Shown: positions 44,548 to 52,500 of the stretch, in pieces
Layout: each line of letters starts with the position of its first letter
How positions within the stretch are numbered: position 1 is the first letter of the stretch
NCBI RefSeq assembly: GCF_003604195.1
Contig: NZ_QXGR01000012.1
Span: forward strand, 58,759 to 122,758
Reading direction: 5' to 3'
DNA length: 64,000 nt
Origin: Simplicispira lacusdiani
Lineage (GTDB): Bacteria; Pseudomonadota; Gammaproteobacteria; Burkholderiales; Burkholderiaceae_C
Notes under the pieces: generated by a model
Seen by the model: only the letters and a program-made list of their open reading frames with translations
Told to the model about the DNA's origin: nothing
The model's database searches: none
Position numbers and translations under genes: made by a program

Positions 44548-47267
44548 TTCCGATAGCCTTTCCCTGGCAAAAACGCGAAGCCGGCATCCAGGAGCTTGTG
44601 GATCAGCCGACGGTGCGTGTTGTCGCGGGGCTCCGGAAGCGCCACCCAGATGCTTCCGGCGCTCTGCCGCTCGTCATTGACGGGGATACCAAGTTCAATG
44701 GCCTGCGCGAGGAGCTGGTCCAGAGCGGAAGGTTTCGACGAGCAGGCCGGCTGTGCGGGCTCGAGTGGCGGCCGAGGCGCCGCCTGCCGCTTCGGCTTCG
44801 CCGGCTGCGGAATGCGTTCGGCGGTGTCGGGCGCGTCGTCGCCTTCGGGCTCGGGCGCGCTTTGAGCGAGGGGGGTTTCCTCCGGCTGCAAGCCCAGCGC
44901 CATGCGGGCGAAGGGCTCCGACCGGCCTGGGTGCCGGAGCTTTCTGAGCGCCTTGGCTTCGATCTGCCGGATCCGCTCGCGCGTGACCTCGAAGCGCATC
45001 CCGATCTCGTCGAGCGTCAACGCTTCGTCGACCCCGACGCCGAAGCGCATTCGCAGGATGCTCTCTTCCTTGCGGTCCTTGGTCGACAGCGACGAGATGT
45101 AGCGGTCCACCGCTTGATTCAGTTGAATCTCGTCGACAACGTCTGCGGGGTCTGGCGACGCGTAGACGTCGCGGGCGTCGATGGCGATCATCCCGTCAAC
45201 GGTCTCCTCGTCGATGGAGGATAGTTCGGGCGCGATGCGCAGCAGCGCTGCGAGCTTGTGAGACGGCATTTCCACCCGCTCCGCCAGCTCGGCGAGGGTT
45301 GGCTCGCGGCCAGAGGCTGTTTCGAAATCCTGGGCAATGCGTTTCGCGCGCTGGAGCTTCTCGAATATGTAGACCGGCACGCGGATGATCCTGGCCTTGT
45401 CGGCGACATGCCGGCTGATCTGTTGTCGAACCCACCAAGTGGCGTAGGTCGAGAAGCGAAAGCCGCGGCGCCAATCGTAGCGGTCGACGGCTTTGAGCAA
45501 CCCGATGTTCCCTTCCTGCGCCAAGTCATCCAGCGGCTCGCCGCTGTATAGGTATTTCTTGGCGTGGAAGAAGGCCAGCTTCAAATTCGCCGCCATCATC
45601 CGGTCGCGGTGCTGCCGGAAGCAGGCCATGGCGCGCGCGAACGCGGGGCAGGGCGCTGATCCATGCGCGGCGTCGATCAGCTCCAACAAGAAGCGGCGGT
45701 TGAGGCGCAAGCCAGCAAGAGCTTGGCGAATCTCTTGGGGCGAGGCCCTCGGGACACCTTCGACTTTGGTTAGCGCGGCCAGCCGACAGAGCGCATCGGC
45801 GAAGTCGGCCTCGCCAGCGTCAGCAGGCTCTGCGTTCCTCGGCTCGCCGTCGTCTTCCGCGGCGTCTTCGGAGTCCTCCGCGCTAGGTTCGCCCGCCTCC
45901 AAGCCTTCGGCCGAAGCAGGCTCCGGGTCAGGCTCGCAGCCAACCCAAATAGAGGAGAGCTGGCGCGATCCGACGATGGCGTCCGCGCCGGCGGCCAAGG
46001 TCCGCGCGATGCCATCAGGCCAACTCGCCAGCGCGTCGAGTGCTAGGTCAAGGGCACCTTCCATGTCCTTTGCGAGCCGGACCTCCTCTTCGGCCGTGAG
46101 CAACCGAAAGTTCTGGAACTCGCGCTGGTAGATGCGTAGGGGCTCATGGCGAGGCGACGCTGCCCGATCGATTGCGACAAGGGCTTCATCGAGGGCGGCT
46201 TCTTCGGCCGGCGATTCCTCTGGATCGACGAACACCTCGAAGCTCTCATTGGCATCGGCGTATTCAAAGCGCTCGTCGGCTTCGGCGCCGAGGTCGTTGA
46301 TGACCATGGTCAAGAAAGCCTCGGCTTCGGAGTTGGTCGAGCGATCCTTGTTGGAGGACTGGGCTTGGATAGCCAGCGCGGGGACGCTGCCCTCCCGGAG
46401 CGCTCGCAGCAAAAGAAGCCTGAGCTTCGCGCGGCCCTCTGCGTCGTCCGCCCGAGCCAGTGGCAACGCCACTTCTGGCAGGTAGGCGTCGATGTCGTCC
46501 CATTCGGCTGACGAGTCGATCGGCTCGTGCGCCGTGATGGCGATTTGGACCGAGCTGGCCGAATCCGCGACCACCAAGTCGACTTCGGGCCGCGTCGGCT
46601 CTTCCTCGACCTCCCAGCCCGAGAGGTCGAACTCCCCGTCGCCCAACTCCGTGAGGACAGGTGCCAGGGGCGGGGCGGCCTCCTGCACATGGGGCTCGGC
46701 TGTCGTGTCAGGTTCGGTCTGCGCTAAGGCCGTAGCAGGTTCGCCTAGTGCGGCTGCTTCGGCTAGGGCGTGGGTCTGGAAAGCAGGTTCGGAAGCAGGG
46801 GCCGACTTTAGGACGACTTCCGTTCCGGGCAGCGGAACGGCATCTATCGACGCACCGAAGGCGCCGAGGATCGCCGCGGTCGCCTCCGCTCCAGCCGCAA
46901 TGGCAATTTCAAGGGCGGTTCTGCCCGAGGGGGCGAGCAGGTCGTGATCGGCCCCAGAGCTCAAAAGCAATTGGCAGATAGCTGGCCTGTTGCGGACGGC
47001 CGAAAGCATGAGCGGCGTCATCCCGCTGGCGTCGCGGGCGTTGAGGTCGTCGCCTCGTTCAATGTGGAGTCGAACGGCGCTTTCAACGCCGGCCATCACG
47101 GCCATTCGCAGGAACTGGCTCAGAGGCCGGGCGCCGGCTACGTCCGCTTTGGTCACCAGGTCGCGACTTTTCCGCCCGGCCGATTCGCGGGCTCCCTCGG
47201 TTTCCCTCGTTTTCTCTTTCAGCGCGCTGCCACACTCAGTCGTGAGGCGCTGCTCTTCGTCATGCAC
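44544..47267 (-). CDS. Sigma-70 family factor with N-terminal ankyrin repeats
   Basis: 907 residues. Ankyrin repeats span about 50-140 ('LNARDASGMTPLMLSAVRNRPAICQLLLSSGAD' is one clear unit). An acidic, low-complexity linker follows to about 370. Then sigma-70 parts in order: a region-1.2-like segment (375-403), a core-binding and -10-recognition region 2 (about 555-635, including 'QEGNIGLLKAVDRYD', 'FSTYATWWVRQQISRHVADKARIIRVPVY'), region 3 (650-705) and region 4 with its helix-turn-helix (about 728-780, 'TLDEIGMRFEVTRERIRQIEAKAL'). A separate ~60-residue C-terminal module (845-907) is unassigned. All key sigma regions look intact. It is the first gene of the defence operon and is coupled to the GHKL ATPase. 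Confidence 0.9.
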   Translation of the reverse strand: MHDEEQRLTTECGSALKEKTRETEGARESAGRKSRDLVTKADVAGARPLSQFLRMAVMAGVESAVRLHIERGDDLNARDASGMTPLMLSAVRNRPAICQLLLSSGADHDLLAPSGRTALEIAIAAGAEATAAILGAFGASIDAVPLPGTEVVLKSAPASEPAFQTHALAEAAALGEPATALAQTEPDTTAEPHVQEAAPPLAPVLTELGDGEFDLSGWEVEEEPTRPEVDLVVADSASSVQIAITAHEPIDSSAEWDDIDAYLPEVALPLARADDAEGRAKLRLLLLRALREGSVPALAIQAQSSNKDRSTNSEAEAFLTMVINDLGAEADERFEYADANESFEVFVDPEESPAEEAALDEALVAIDRAASPRHEPLRIYQREFQNFRLLTAEEEVRLAKDMEGALDLALDALASWPDGIARTLAAGADAIVGSRQLSSIWVGCEPDPEPASAEGLEAGEPSAEDSEDAAEDDGEPRNAEPADAGEADFADALCRLAALTKVEGVPRASPQEIRQALAGLRLNRRFLLELIDAAHGSAPCPAFARAMACFRQHRDRMMAANLKLAFFHAKKYLYSGEPLDDLAQEGNIGLLKAVDRYDWRRGFRFSTYATWWVRQQISRHVADKARIIRVPVYIFEKLQRAKRIAQDFETASGREPTLAELAERVEMPSHKLAALLRIAPELSSIDEETVDGMIAIDARDVYASPDPADVVDEIQLNQAVDRYISSLSTKDRKEESILRMRFGVGVDEALTLDEIGMRFEVTRERIRQIEAKALRKLRHPGRSEPFARMALGLQPEETPLAQSAPEPEGDDAPDTAERIPQPAKPKRQAAPRPPLEPAQPACSSKPSALDQLLAQAIELGIPVNDERQSAGSIWVALPEPRDNTHRRLIHKLLDAGFAFLPGKGYRK

Positions 47268-48001
47268 TCGCTTTTCCCTAGAGCTGATGAGGCCGTTACC
47301 GGTTTCTAGTGCTTACAAATTCTACAAGGGTGGCAGGGGGCGAAGGTCCCGATTGCCACGGGATAAAGCGATAGGCGCGTCGGGCGGGAGAGAGAGATTC
47401 TGGCGCGAGCCGGAGGCATGCAAAGAAGCCGCTGCGATTAGGCCGCGACGCGCGTAAGGAGAGAGTGGTGGAAGAGCCAGGAAGCTCTTCGTCAACGATC
47501 GGTTGACGGGGCCACGCGAGCCACTGAGTCTTCAGCGACAGCAACCTGGCACGGACCGTTCGCTGGCCGGATAGGTTGCAGCGGCGGCAGTCGCTGCAAA
47601 GACGTCCCCTGCCTTAAATTGTCGATGGTTGGCGATGGGTCGTATCCGGCCGCGCAGCCAAGTTGAGCGCGCTACCGGGAGGTCGCAGTATGCCGTCTGG
47701 GCGGTACGGAGAGTGGTTGATTGCGGGCTAGACAACGGTCAGCTTCAACCTCAGTGAGTGGCAGTTGGGTATGGGCGAAGCCCATGTCACCCGTGGTTCG
47801 GGCGGTACCCCTTCCAGGCCCGGAACGGGCCCGTAGCGGGCGTTTCGGGGCGTCGGCCCGGGGTGGGTGCCTGAAGCTCCTTCTGGGTCTCCTGCGGCCC
47901 GCAATCCCCTGCCGATCGAGCGCGCTGCGGGGCGCTCGCACGGCCATGGCCGTGGCCGCCTGAAAAACCTGTCTTCGCTGGCGTAGCCAGCCAGGCAGCC
48001 A
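47268..48001. other. Intergenic region between the sigma-factor operon and the integrase
   Basis: 734 bp without a convincing gene. The left part must hold the defence operon promoter on the minus strand; I cannot place it. The right part (47771-47952) has a run of perfect hairpins and palindromes downstream of the integrase: atgggc-gaa-gcccat, ggcccg-gaa-cgggcc, gagcgc...gcgctc and cggccatggccg. Confidence 0.5.
47771..47952. repeat. Cluster of four perfect inverted repeats
   Basis: Stems at 47771-47785, 47817-47831, 47918-47937 and 47941-47952. The first two share a 3-base gaa loop. They may end integrase transcription or bind a protein; no T-run follows. Confidence 0.55.
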
Positions 48002-49072
48002 CTACCCCAACTTCTTTGCCAGGTTGGAGGCGCCGATGTGCGTGTACCTGCGAAGCATTGCCAGGCTCTTGTGGCCTGTCATCGAGGCAACCTCCATGGT
48101 GCCAAGCCCCTTTTCAAACAGCCGGCTCGTGGCCTCGTGCCGAAGGTCGTGAAACCGGAGATCCACAAGAAATCGGGGGCTGGGCGTTTGCCCGACCTTT
48201 TGTAGTTCTTCGGAGTACAGGGCCTGCGCGCGCTTGACCAAGCGCTTCCAGGTATGGGTGAAGGAATCGGCCTTGGCCCAATGAAAAACCCTGCCGTCGA
48301 TTTCGACGACATTGAGGCGCTGGATCTCGCGAAAGGCCGTGACCGCTCGTGTCGAGAGCGCAACTGTTCGCGCTTCGCCATTCTTCGAGATGGGGACGTG
48401 AGCAGTTTGGCCCATCAGGTCAACAAAGCACCAGCGCAGTTCCAGCAGTTCGCCGAGGCGCATGGAAGTCTCGATGGCCAGCGTAACGAGCTCCTTGAGC
48501 CGCTGAGTGCCTTCGGCAGCCTTCAGCAAATAGGTTTCCTCGTTTGGTTCCAGGCGCCGGGTTCTGCCTGGCGTCTGCTTCGGTCGAGTGACCAAGCGCA
48601 CCGGGTTTTCTGGGATGTAGATGCCCATGTGTCGGCGAGCGAACTCAATGACTCCGGAGAGCCGGTTGATGTGGTGCGAGAGGGTTCCAGGTGCAAGCTT
48701 CTTCTTGCTTCGCGTAAGAGGCTTGTCTGCGATGTCGTGGACCCATTGATTGATGGCCGGTGCGCGCAGATTTGCGATGAAGAGAGGGCCAAACGCCTTT
48801 TCGATCCGCGCCAACTCTGCCTTGCGCATGCTTGGACAGTCGAGCGTAGGGAGCTTTACCCGGGTGTACTCCTTGATGACTTCCTTCACGGTGATGCGCT
48901 GAGCCTTCTGATCAATGGCGTCGATCTCTCCACGTTCGATCGATAGCTCCACGGTCTTGGCCCATCGCTCCGCATCAGCCTTCTGTTGGAAAGTGTTGTA
49001 GACGGGGGCAGAACCCTTTTTGCGCACGATGGCCTGCCATTGAAGGTCACCGCGTTTGCGAACAACAGCCAT
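48002..49072 (-). CDS. int: Tyrosine recombinase/integrase of the element
   Basis: 356 residues. The C-terminal catalytic domain has all six active-site residues: R205 ('ETSMRLGELLELRW'), K230, H308-x-x-R311 ('FHDLRHEATSRLFEKG'), H334 ('MTGHKSLAML') and the nucleophile Y343 ('RRYTHI'). The N-terminal ~60 residues look like an arm-binding domain, followed by a SAM-like core-binding domain. The start at 49072 has aaggag six bases upstream; a longer frame starts at 49117 without one. It would integrate and excise the element at the tRNA-Thr 3' end, reading away from attR. Confidence 0.94.
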   Translation of the reverse strand: MAVVRKRGDLQWQAIVRKKGSAPVYNTFQQKADAERWAKTVELSIERGEIDAIDQKAQRITVKEVIKEYTRVKLPTLDCPSMRKAELARIEKAFGPLFIANLRAPAINQWVHDIADKPLTRSKKKLAPGTLSHHINRLSGVIEFARRHMGIYIPENPVRLVTRPKQTPGRTRRLEPNEETYLLKAAEGTQRLKELVTLAIETSMRLGELLELRWCFVDLMGQTAHVPISKNGEARTVALSTRAVTAFREIQRLNVVEIDGRVFHWAKADSFTHTWKRLVKRAQALYSEELQKVGQTPSPRFLVDLRFHDLRHEATSRLFEKGLGTMEVASMTGHKSLAMLRRYTHIGASNLAKKLG

Positions 49073-49089
49073 TGGCCGCTCCTTTTGTA

Positions 49090-49110
49090 GTGTGACAAAA
49101 GTGTGCCAAG
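49090..49110 (+). repeat. Candidate arm-type integrase site, right
   Basis: Differs from 25418-25438 at one base. It lies in the integrase leader, so binding could also affect integrase expression. Confidence 0.5.
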
Positions 49111-49171
49111 AATCCATCTTGATTCCACAGAATCCTTATTTCATGCGGGTTTCAAGGCCTTCAGTTGCTTT

Positions 49172-49216
49172 CTTGTAAGCGGTAGGTCGTCAGTTCAATC
49201 CCGACAATCGGCACCA
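49172..49216 (+). repeat. attR: 45-bp direct repeat (right end of element)
   Basis: Exact copy of the tRNA-Thr 3' portion without its 5' half. This is the displaced original 3' end of the host tRNA gene and is not a tRNA by itself. Confidence 0.93.
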
Positions 49217-49235
49217 GATTCCTCACGGAACCCCC

Positions 49236-49272
49236 AACCGCGCAGCCTGACCCCGGGCCGCGCGGTTTTTTT
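49236..49272 (+). terminator. Original tRNA-Thr terminator, stranded beyond attR
   Basis: aaccgcgc / gcgcggtt, a perfect 8-bp stem, followed by seven T. It lies 20 bases after the att copy, where the terminator of the uninterrupted tRNA-Thr gene would be. Confidence 0.85.
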
Positions 49273-49350
49273 CTGGGTGCCCCGCTGTCCGGAGTAAAGC
49301 CCCGGGCCCTCCGTGCTCCGGCGCGCATCCGGGATGTCAGCACACAGGGG

Positions 49351-49386
49351 AAAAGAAAAAGCCGCACGTTCCCGGAACTGTGCGGC
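49351..49386 (-). terminator. Rho-independent terminator of tRNA-Arg
   Basis: Stem gccgcac/gtgcggc (49361-49367/49380-49386). On the minus strand it is followed by ttttt-c-tttt, nine bases after the tRNA-Arg 3' end. Confidence 0.85.
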
Positions 49387-49394
49387 CTTTGATT

Positions 49395-49469
49395 TGGTCC
49401 CCTCGACAGGAATCGAACCTGTATCTAGCGCTTAGGAGGCACTCGTTCTATCCATTGAACTACGAGGAG
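49395..49469 (-). tRNA. tRNA-Arg (anticodon CCT), CCA encoded
   Basis: On the minus strand: acceptor ctcctcg/cgagggg (one T-G pair), D arm gttcaatggatagaac, anticodon stem agtgc/gcgct around loop ctcctaa (anticodon CCT), T arm with ggttcgattcc, discriminator A and CCA. Reads the rare AGG codon. Confidence 0.93.
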
Positions 49470-49503
49470 CGGCAGGGCGAGATTGTACGTGGTCTGGCGC
49501 TTC

Positions 49504-49563
49504 CATATTGATAGCTGTTAGCGCTTGATGGCCGGGCGCTGGAGCCCGATTTGGCTTGAATAT
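49504..49563 (+). repeat. Dispersed intergenic repeat (copy C)
   Basis: atattgatagctgttagcgcttgatggccgggcgctgg... ending gcttgaat: the same layout as copies A and B. It separates tRNA-Arg from the end of tamB. Confidence 0.6.
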
Positions 49564-49572
49564 GGCGATGGC

Positions 49573-52500
49573 TCAGTCGTAGCGCAGGGTATAGATCAGG
49601 TCGAGCGCGCTGCTCGCGCCGGTCTGGCCGCGCAGCGTGAGCTGGCGCGAGAGGTCGTAGAAGATGTAGAGCGTGCCCAGCGTGCCCGAGAGGCTGCGCT
49701 CGTAGGTCACGTACAGGTCCTGCGAGATGCGTTTGCCCAGCGTGAGGGCGGCGCCGCTGGCACCCTCGCCGCCGGATGGGCCCTTGAAGCCGATTTCATC
49801 GAGTCCCAGGCGCCCGGCGATGCGGGTGCTCATGGCGTTGCCCTTGCCGCCCAGCAGGGCCAGCGCGGCCTGCTGCAGCAGAGCGGCCTCGGCGCCACCG
49901 CTGGCCGCGCCGCGGCCCAGCACCACCCAGGCGAGCTTTTCCGCATCGGGCAGCTCGGGCTCGGAATACAAGCGCACGCGCGGAGCCAGCGCGCTGCCGC
50001 TGACCTGCACGCCCGCGCGCTGCGCGATGTGGGGGCGCAGCGCCAGGATGTCGAGCGCGGGGTTGTCGTGCGCGCCGCTGAAGCGGATCAGGCCGGCCTC
50101 CACGTCCAGTTCCTGGCCCCAGGCGCGGTAGCGGCCCTGTATGGTGCGCACCTCGCCGGTCACGCGCGGCGGAGCCCCGGGCGTGGGTCCGCCCCGGATC
50201 TCCAGCCGGCCTTCGAGCCGCGTGGTGATGCCCTGGCCCTGCAGGGCGAAGTCGGGGCCGAGGTCGAGCGTGATGGCGAGCTCGGGCGCCTGGCGCGGGC
50301 GTCCCGGGGAGGGTGCCGCCGGGGGGGCCGGATCGCGGGCCCTTGGGCGCACCACCACGTCACTGCCCAGGCGCGGCGCGGTCTCGTCGGGCAGCAGCAG
50401 CGCGGCGCGGTCCACCTTGAGCTGGCCGCGCAGGGCCAGCCGCCCTTGCGCGAACGTGGCGCGCACGGTGCCCGACACGCTGGCCTGGCGGTCGGCGCGC
50501 ACCTGCACCTGCAGGGCCTGGGCCAGAACGGTCAGGTCCATGCCGATGCCATCGGGGCCTGCCCAGGTGATGCTGCCATGGCCCTGCAATTGCCCGCCAT
50601 CGCGCGGCGCTGGGGTGCGGTTGCCGCTGAAGCCGGGGATGTGCGTGCCGCTGCCGGGCCCGCCCTGCAGGCGCAACTCCGTGATGTCGATGCGGTCGCC
50701 GCGCAGCGTGGCGCGCAGGCTGCCACCCTGCAGATCCACGCCGTCGGCGGGCGAGCGCAGGGCCAGCTGGTCGGCGCCAAGCTGGCCCTGCCAGAGCGGC
50801 GCGGCGCGGCTGCCCGACAGCGTGGCATCGGCCTCCAGCGTGCCCTGCACGCGCCAGCCGGGCGGGGCCAGGGCCGACCAGACACCCATCTGGGGCAGGC
50901 TGGCGCGCACCCGGGCCGCGACCGGGGCGTTGGCGGGCCACTGCCAGCGGCCGTCCGCATGGACCAGCCAGGTGCTGGCGTCGGCCGTGGCGCGGCCTGC
51001 GCGCTCGCTGTCCCAGTGCAGGCGGGCGCGCAGTTCGGCGCCATGGGCCTCGACTTCCAGCGCAGCCGTGCGCACGCCGGCGGGCGTGGCGGCGGGCGCT
51101 GTGGTGGGGATGAGCAGGTCGCCGCTGGCGTGCTCCAGGCGCGCGCTGGCGCGCAGTTCATCGGCCCAGTCCAGCGACCAGCCGCCCTGCAGCAGCAGGT
51201 CGCCGGAGAGGGCTGCCGCATCGGCCGGTGCCGCGCCCACGGCGGCCCGCAGCGCACCGGCCCAGGCCAGCGGCAGGCCAGTGAATGTTCCCCGTGTCTG
51301 CCAGCGGGGCGCTCCCGTCAGTGCGGCCCGCAGCGGTTCCCAGCGCAGCGCCACGCTGCCGGGCAGCGGGGCGGTGAGGGTGGCGCGGCCCGCGCCGGCC
51401 TGCAGCGTGGCGGTCTCGGCCTGGCGCAGCGTGAGCGCCAGTGGTTCGGACAGTTGCAGCGTCCAGGGGCTGGCGTGTCGGCCATCCACCCATTGCAGGC
51501 GCAGGTGCTCCACATCGGCGTGCCATTGGCGGGTGCCGGCGCTGGCGCCGGCCAACCGCACCTGCGACCGGGTGTCCCAGTGTGCGGCGCGCCCGTCCAG
51601 GCGTGCCTGGCCTTCCAGCGCCAGCCGGGCTTGGGCCAGGCTGCCGGCCAGCGTGGCGCGCAGCCCATGCCCCTGCACCGGGCGGGCGGCACCGGGCAGT
51701 GTCAGGTCGAGCCGGGGCGCGCTGGCCGTGGCATCGATGCGGAAGTCTTCGCGTTCCCCGGATGCAGCGCCACCGGGCAGCAGAGGCCCCAGGCCCCGCC
51801 AGCCCCCCTGCCAGCGCGCATCGAGCCGGGCCTGGCCTTGGAGCCGCAGGCCGTCCAGCGCTGGCGCCAGCGCGGGCCATTGCGCCAGCCACTCCCGGGT
51901 GCGCTCTGCCGCCGCGATGTCGATCTGCAGCGCTCCGGCGCCCGATGCGGGACCAAGCTGGCCACTGGCGGTGGCCGTGGCGCCTGGCAACGCCAGCGAG
52001 GCGCTGCCGCTGACCGCCGGAGCGCCGCCCAGGTGGATCTCCAGCGACCGGCCGCGCAGCCGGGCCTGGAGGGCATCGAGATCGATGCTGTGCAGTGACA
52101 GCCGGGGCGCGAGCCACTGGCCGCTGGCCTGCAGCACGCGAAAGGGAAGCTGCCGTGGGCGGGCCGTGGCCGCGCGGCCGCTCCCGGTGGCGCGCAGGTC
52201 GGCCGTGAAATGCACGCCTTCCCCCTGATGGCGGGCCTGCAGGCGTCCGGAGACGGGCGTGCTGTCCAGGCGGCTGTGCAGCGTGGCGGGGCGCACGCCT
52301 TGCACCTGCGCGCTGCCTTCGAACGCCGCGCTGGCGGGGGTGTAGCGGCCTTGCAGCGTGATCTGGCCGCCGTCCGTCTGGGCGCGTGCCGTGGGCAGGT
52401 TCCAGTGCGTGCCATCGAAGATGCCCGTGGCGTCGAGCGTGCGGACGGGCAGGTGCTGGCGATCCCAGGGGCCGGGCTGTCCGTTGCGCAGTTGGGCCGC

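Larger units (their letters stand above)
25291..49216. mobile_element. Integrative mobilizable element in tRNA-Thr carrying a restriction-type defence locus
   Basis: Bounded by a 45-bp perfect direct repeat (25291-25335 and 49172-49216) that is the anticodon-loop-to-CCA part of tRNA-Thr. A tyrosine integrase sits at the right end reading inward. MobC and relaxase genes show it can be mobilized, but no type IV secretion or coupling-protein genes are present, so it is an IME rather than an ICE. GC content and codon use are more mixed than in the flanks, with one clearly AT-richer gene (26969-27568). Cargo: a defence operon with a methyltransferase, an operon of unknown genes and a decayed CAP-domain gene. 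Confidence 0.93.

Noticed and set aside
47296..47544. Open frame of 82 codons upstream of the sigma factor
   Set aside because: No ribosome site, no recognised family and irregular composition; treated as non-coding leader.
47532..47735. Open frame of 67 codons between sigma factor and integrase
   Set aside because: Sequence looks vaguely familiar from other islands but lacks a ribosome site and domain; not enough to call a gene.
49172..49216. A second tRNA-Thr gene
   Set aside because: Only the 3' 45 bases are present; the acceptor 5' strand and D arm are missing, so it is the att copy.
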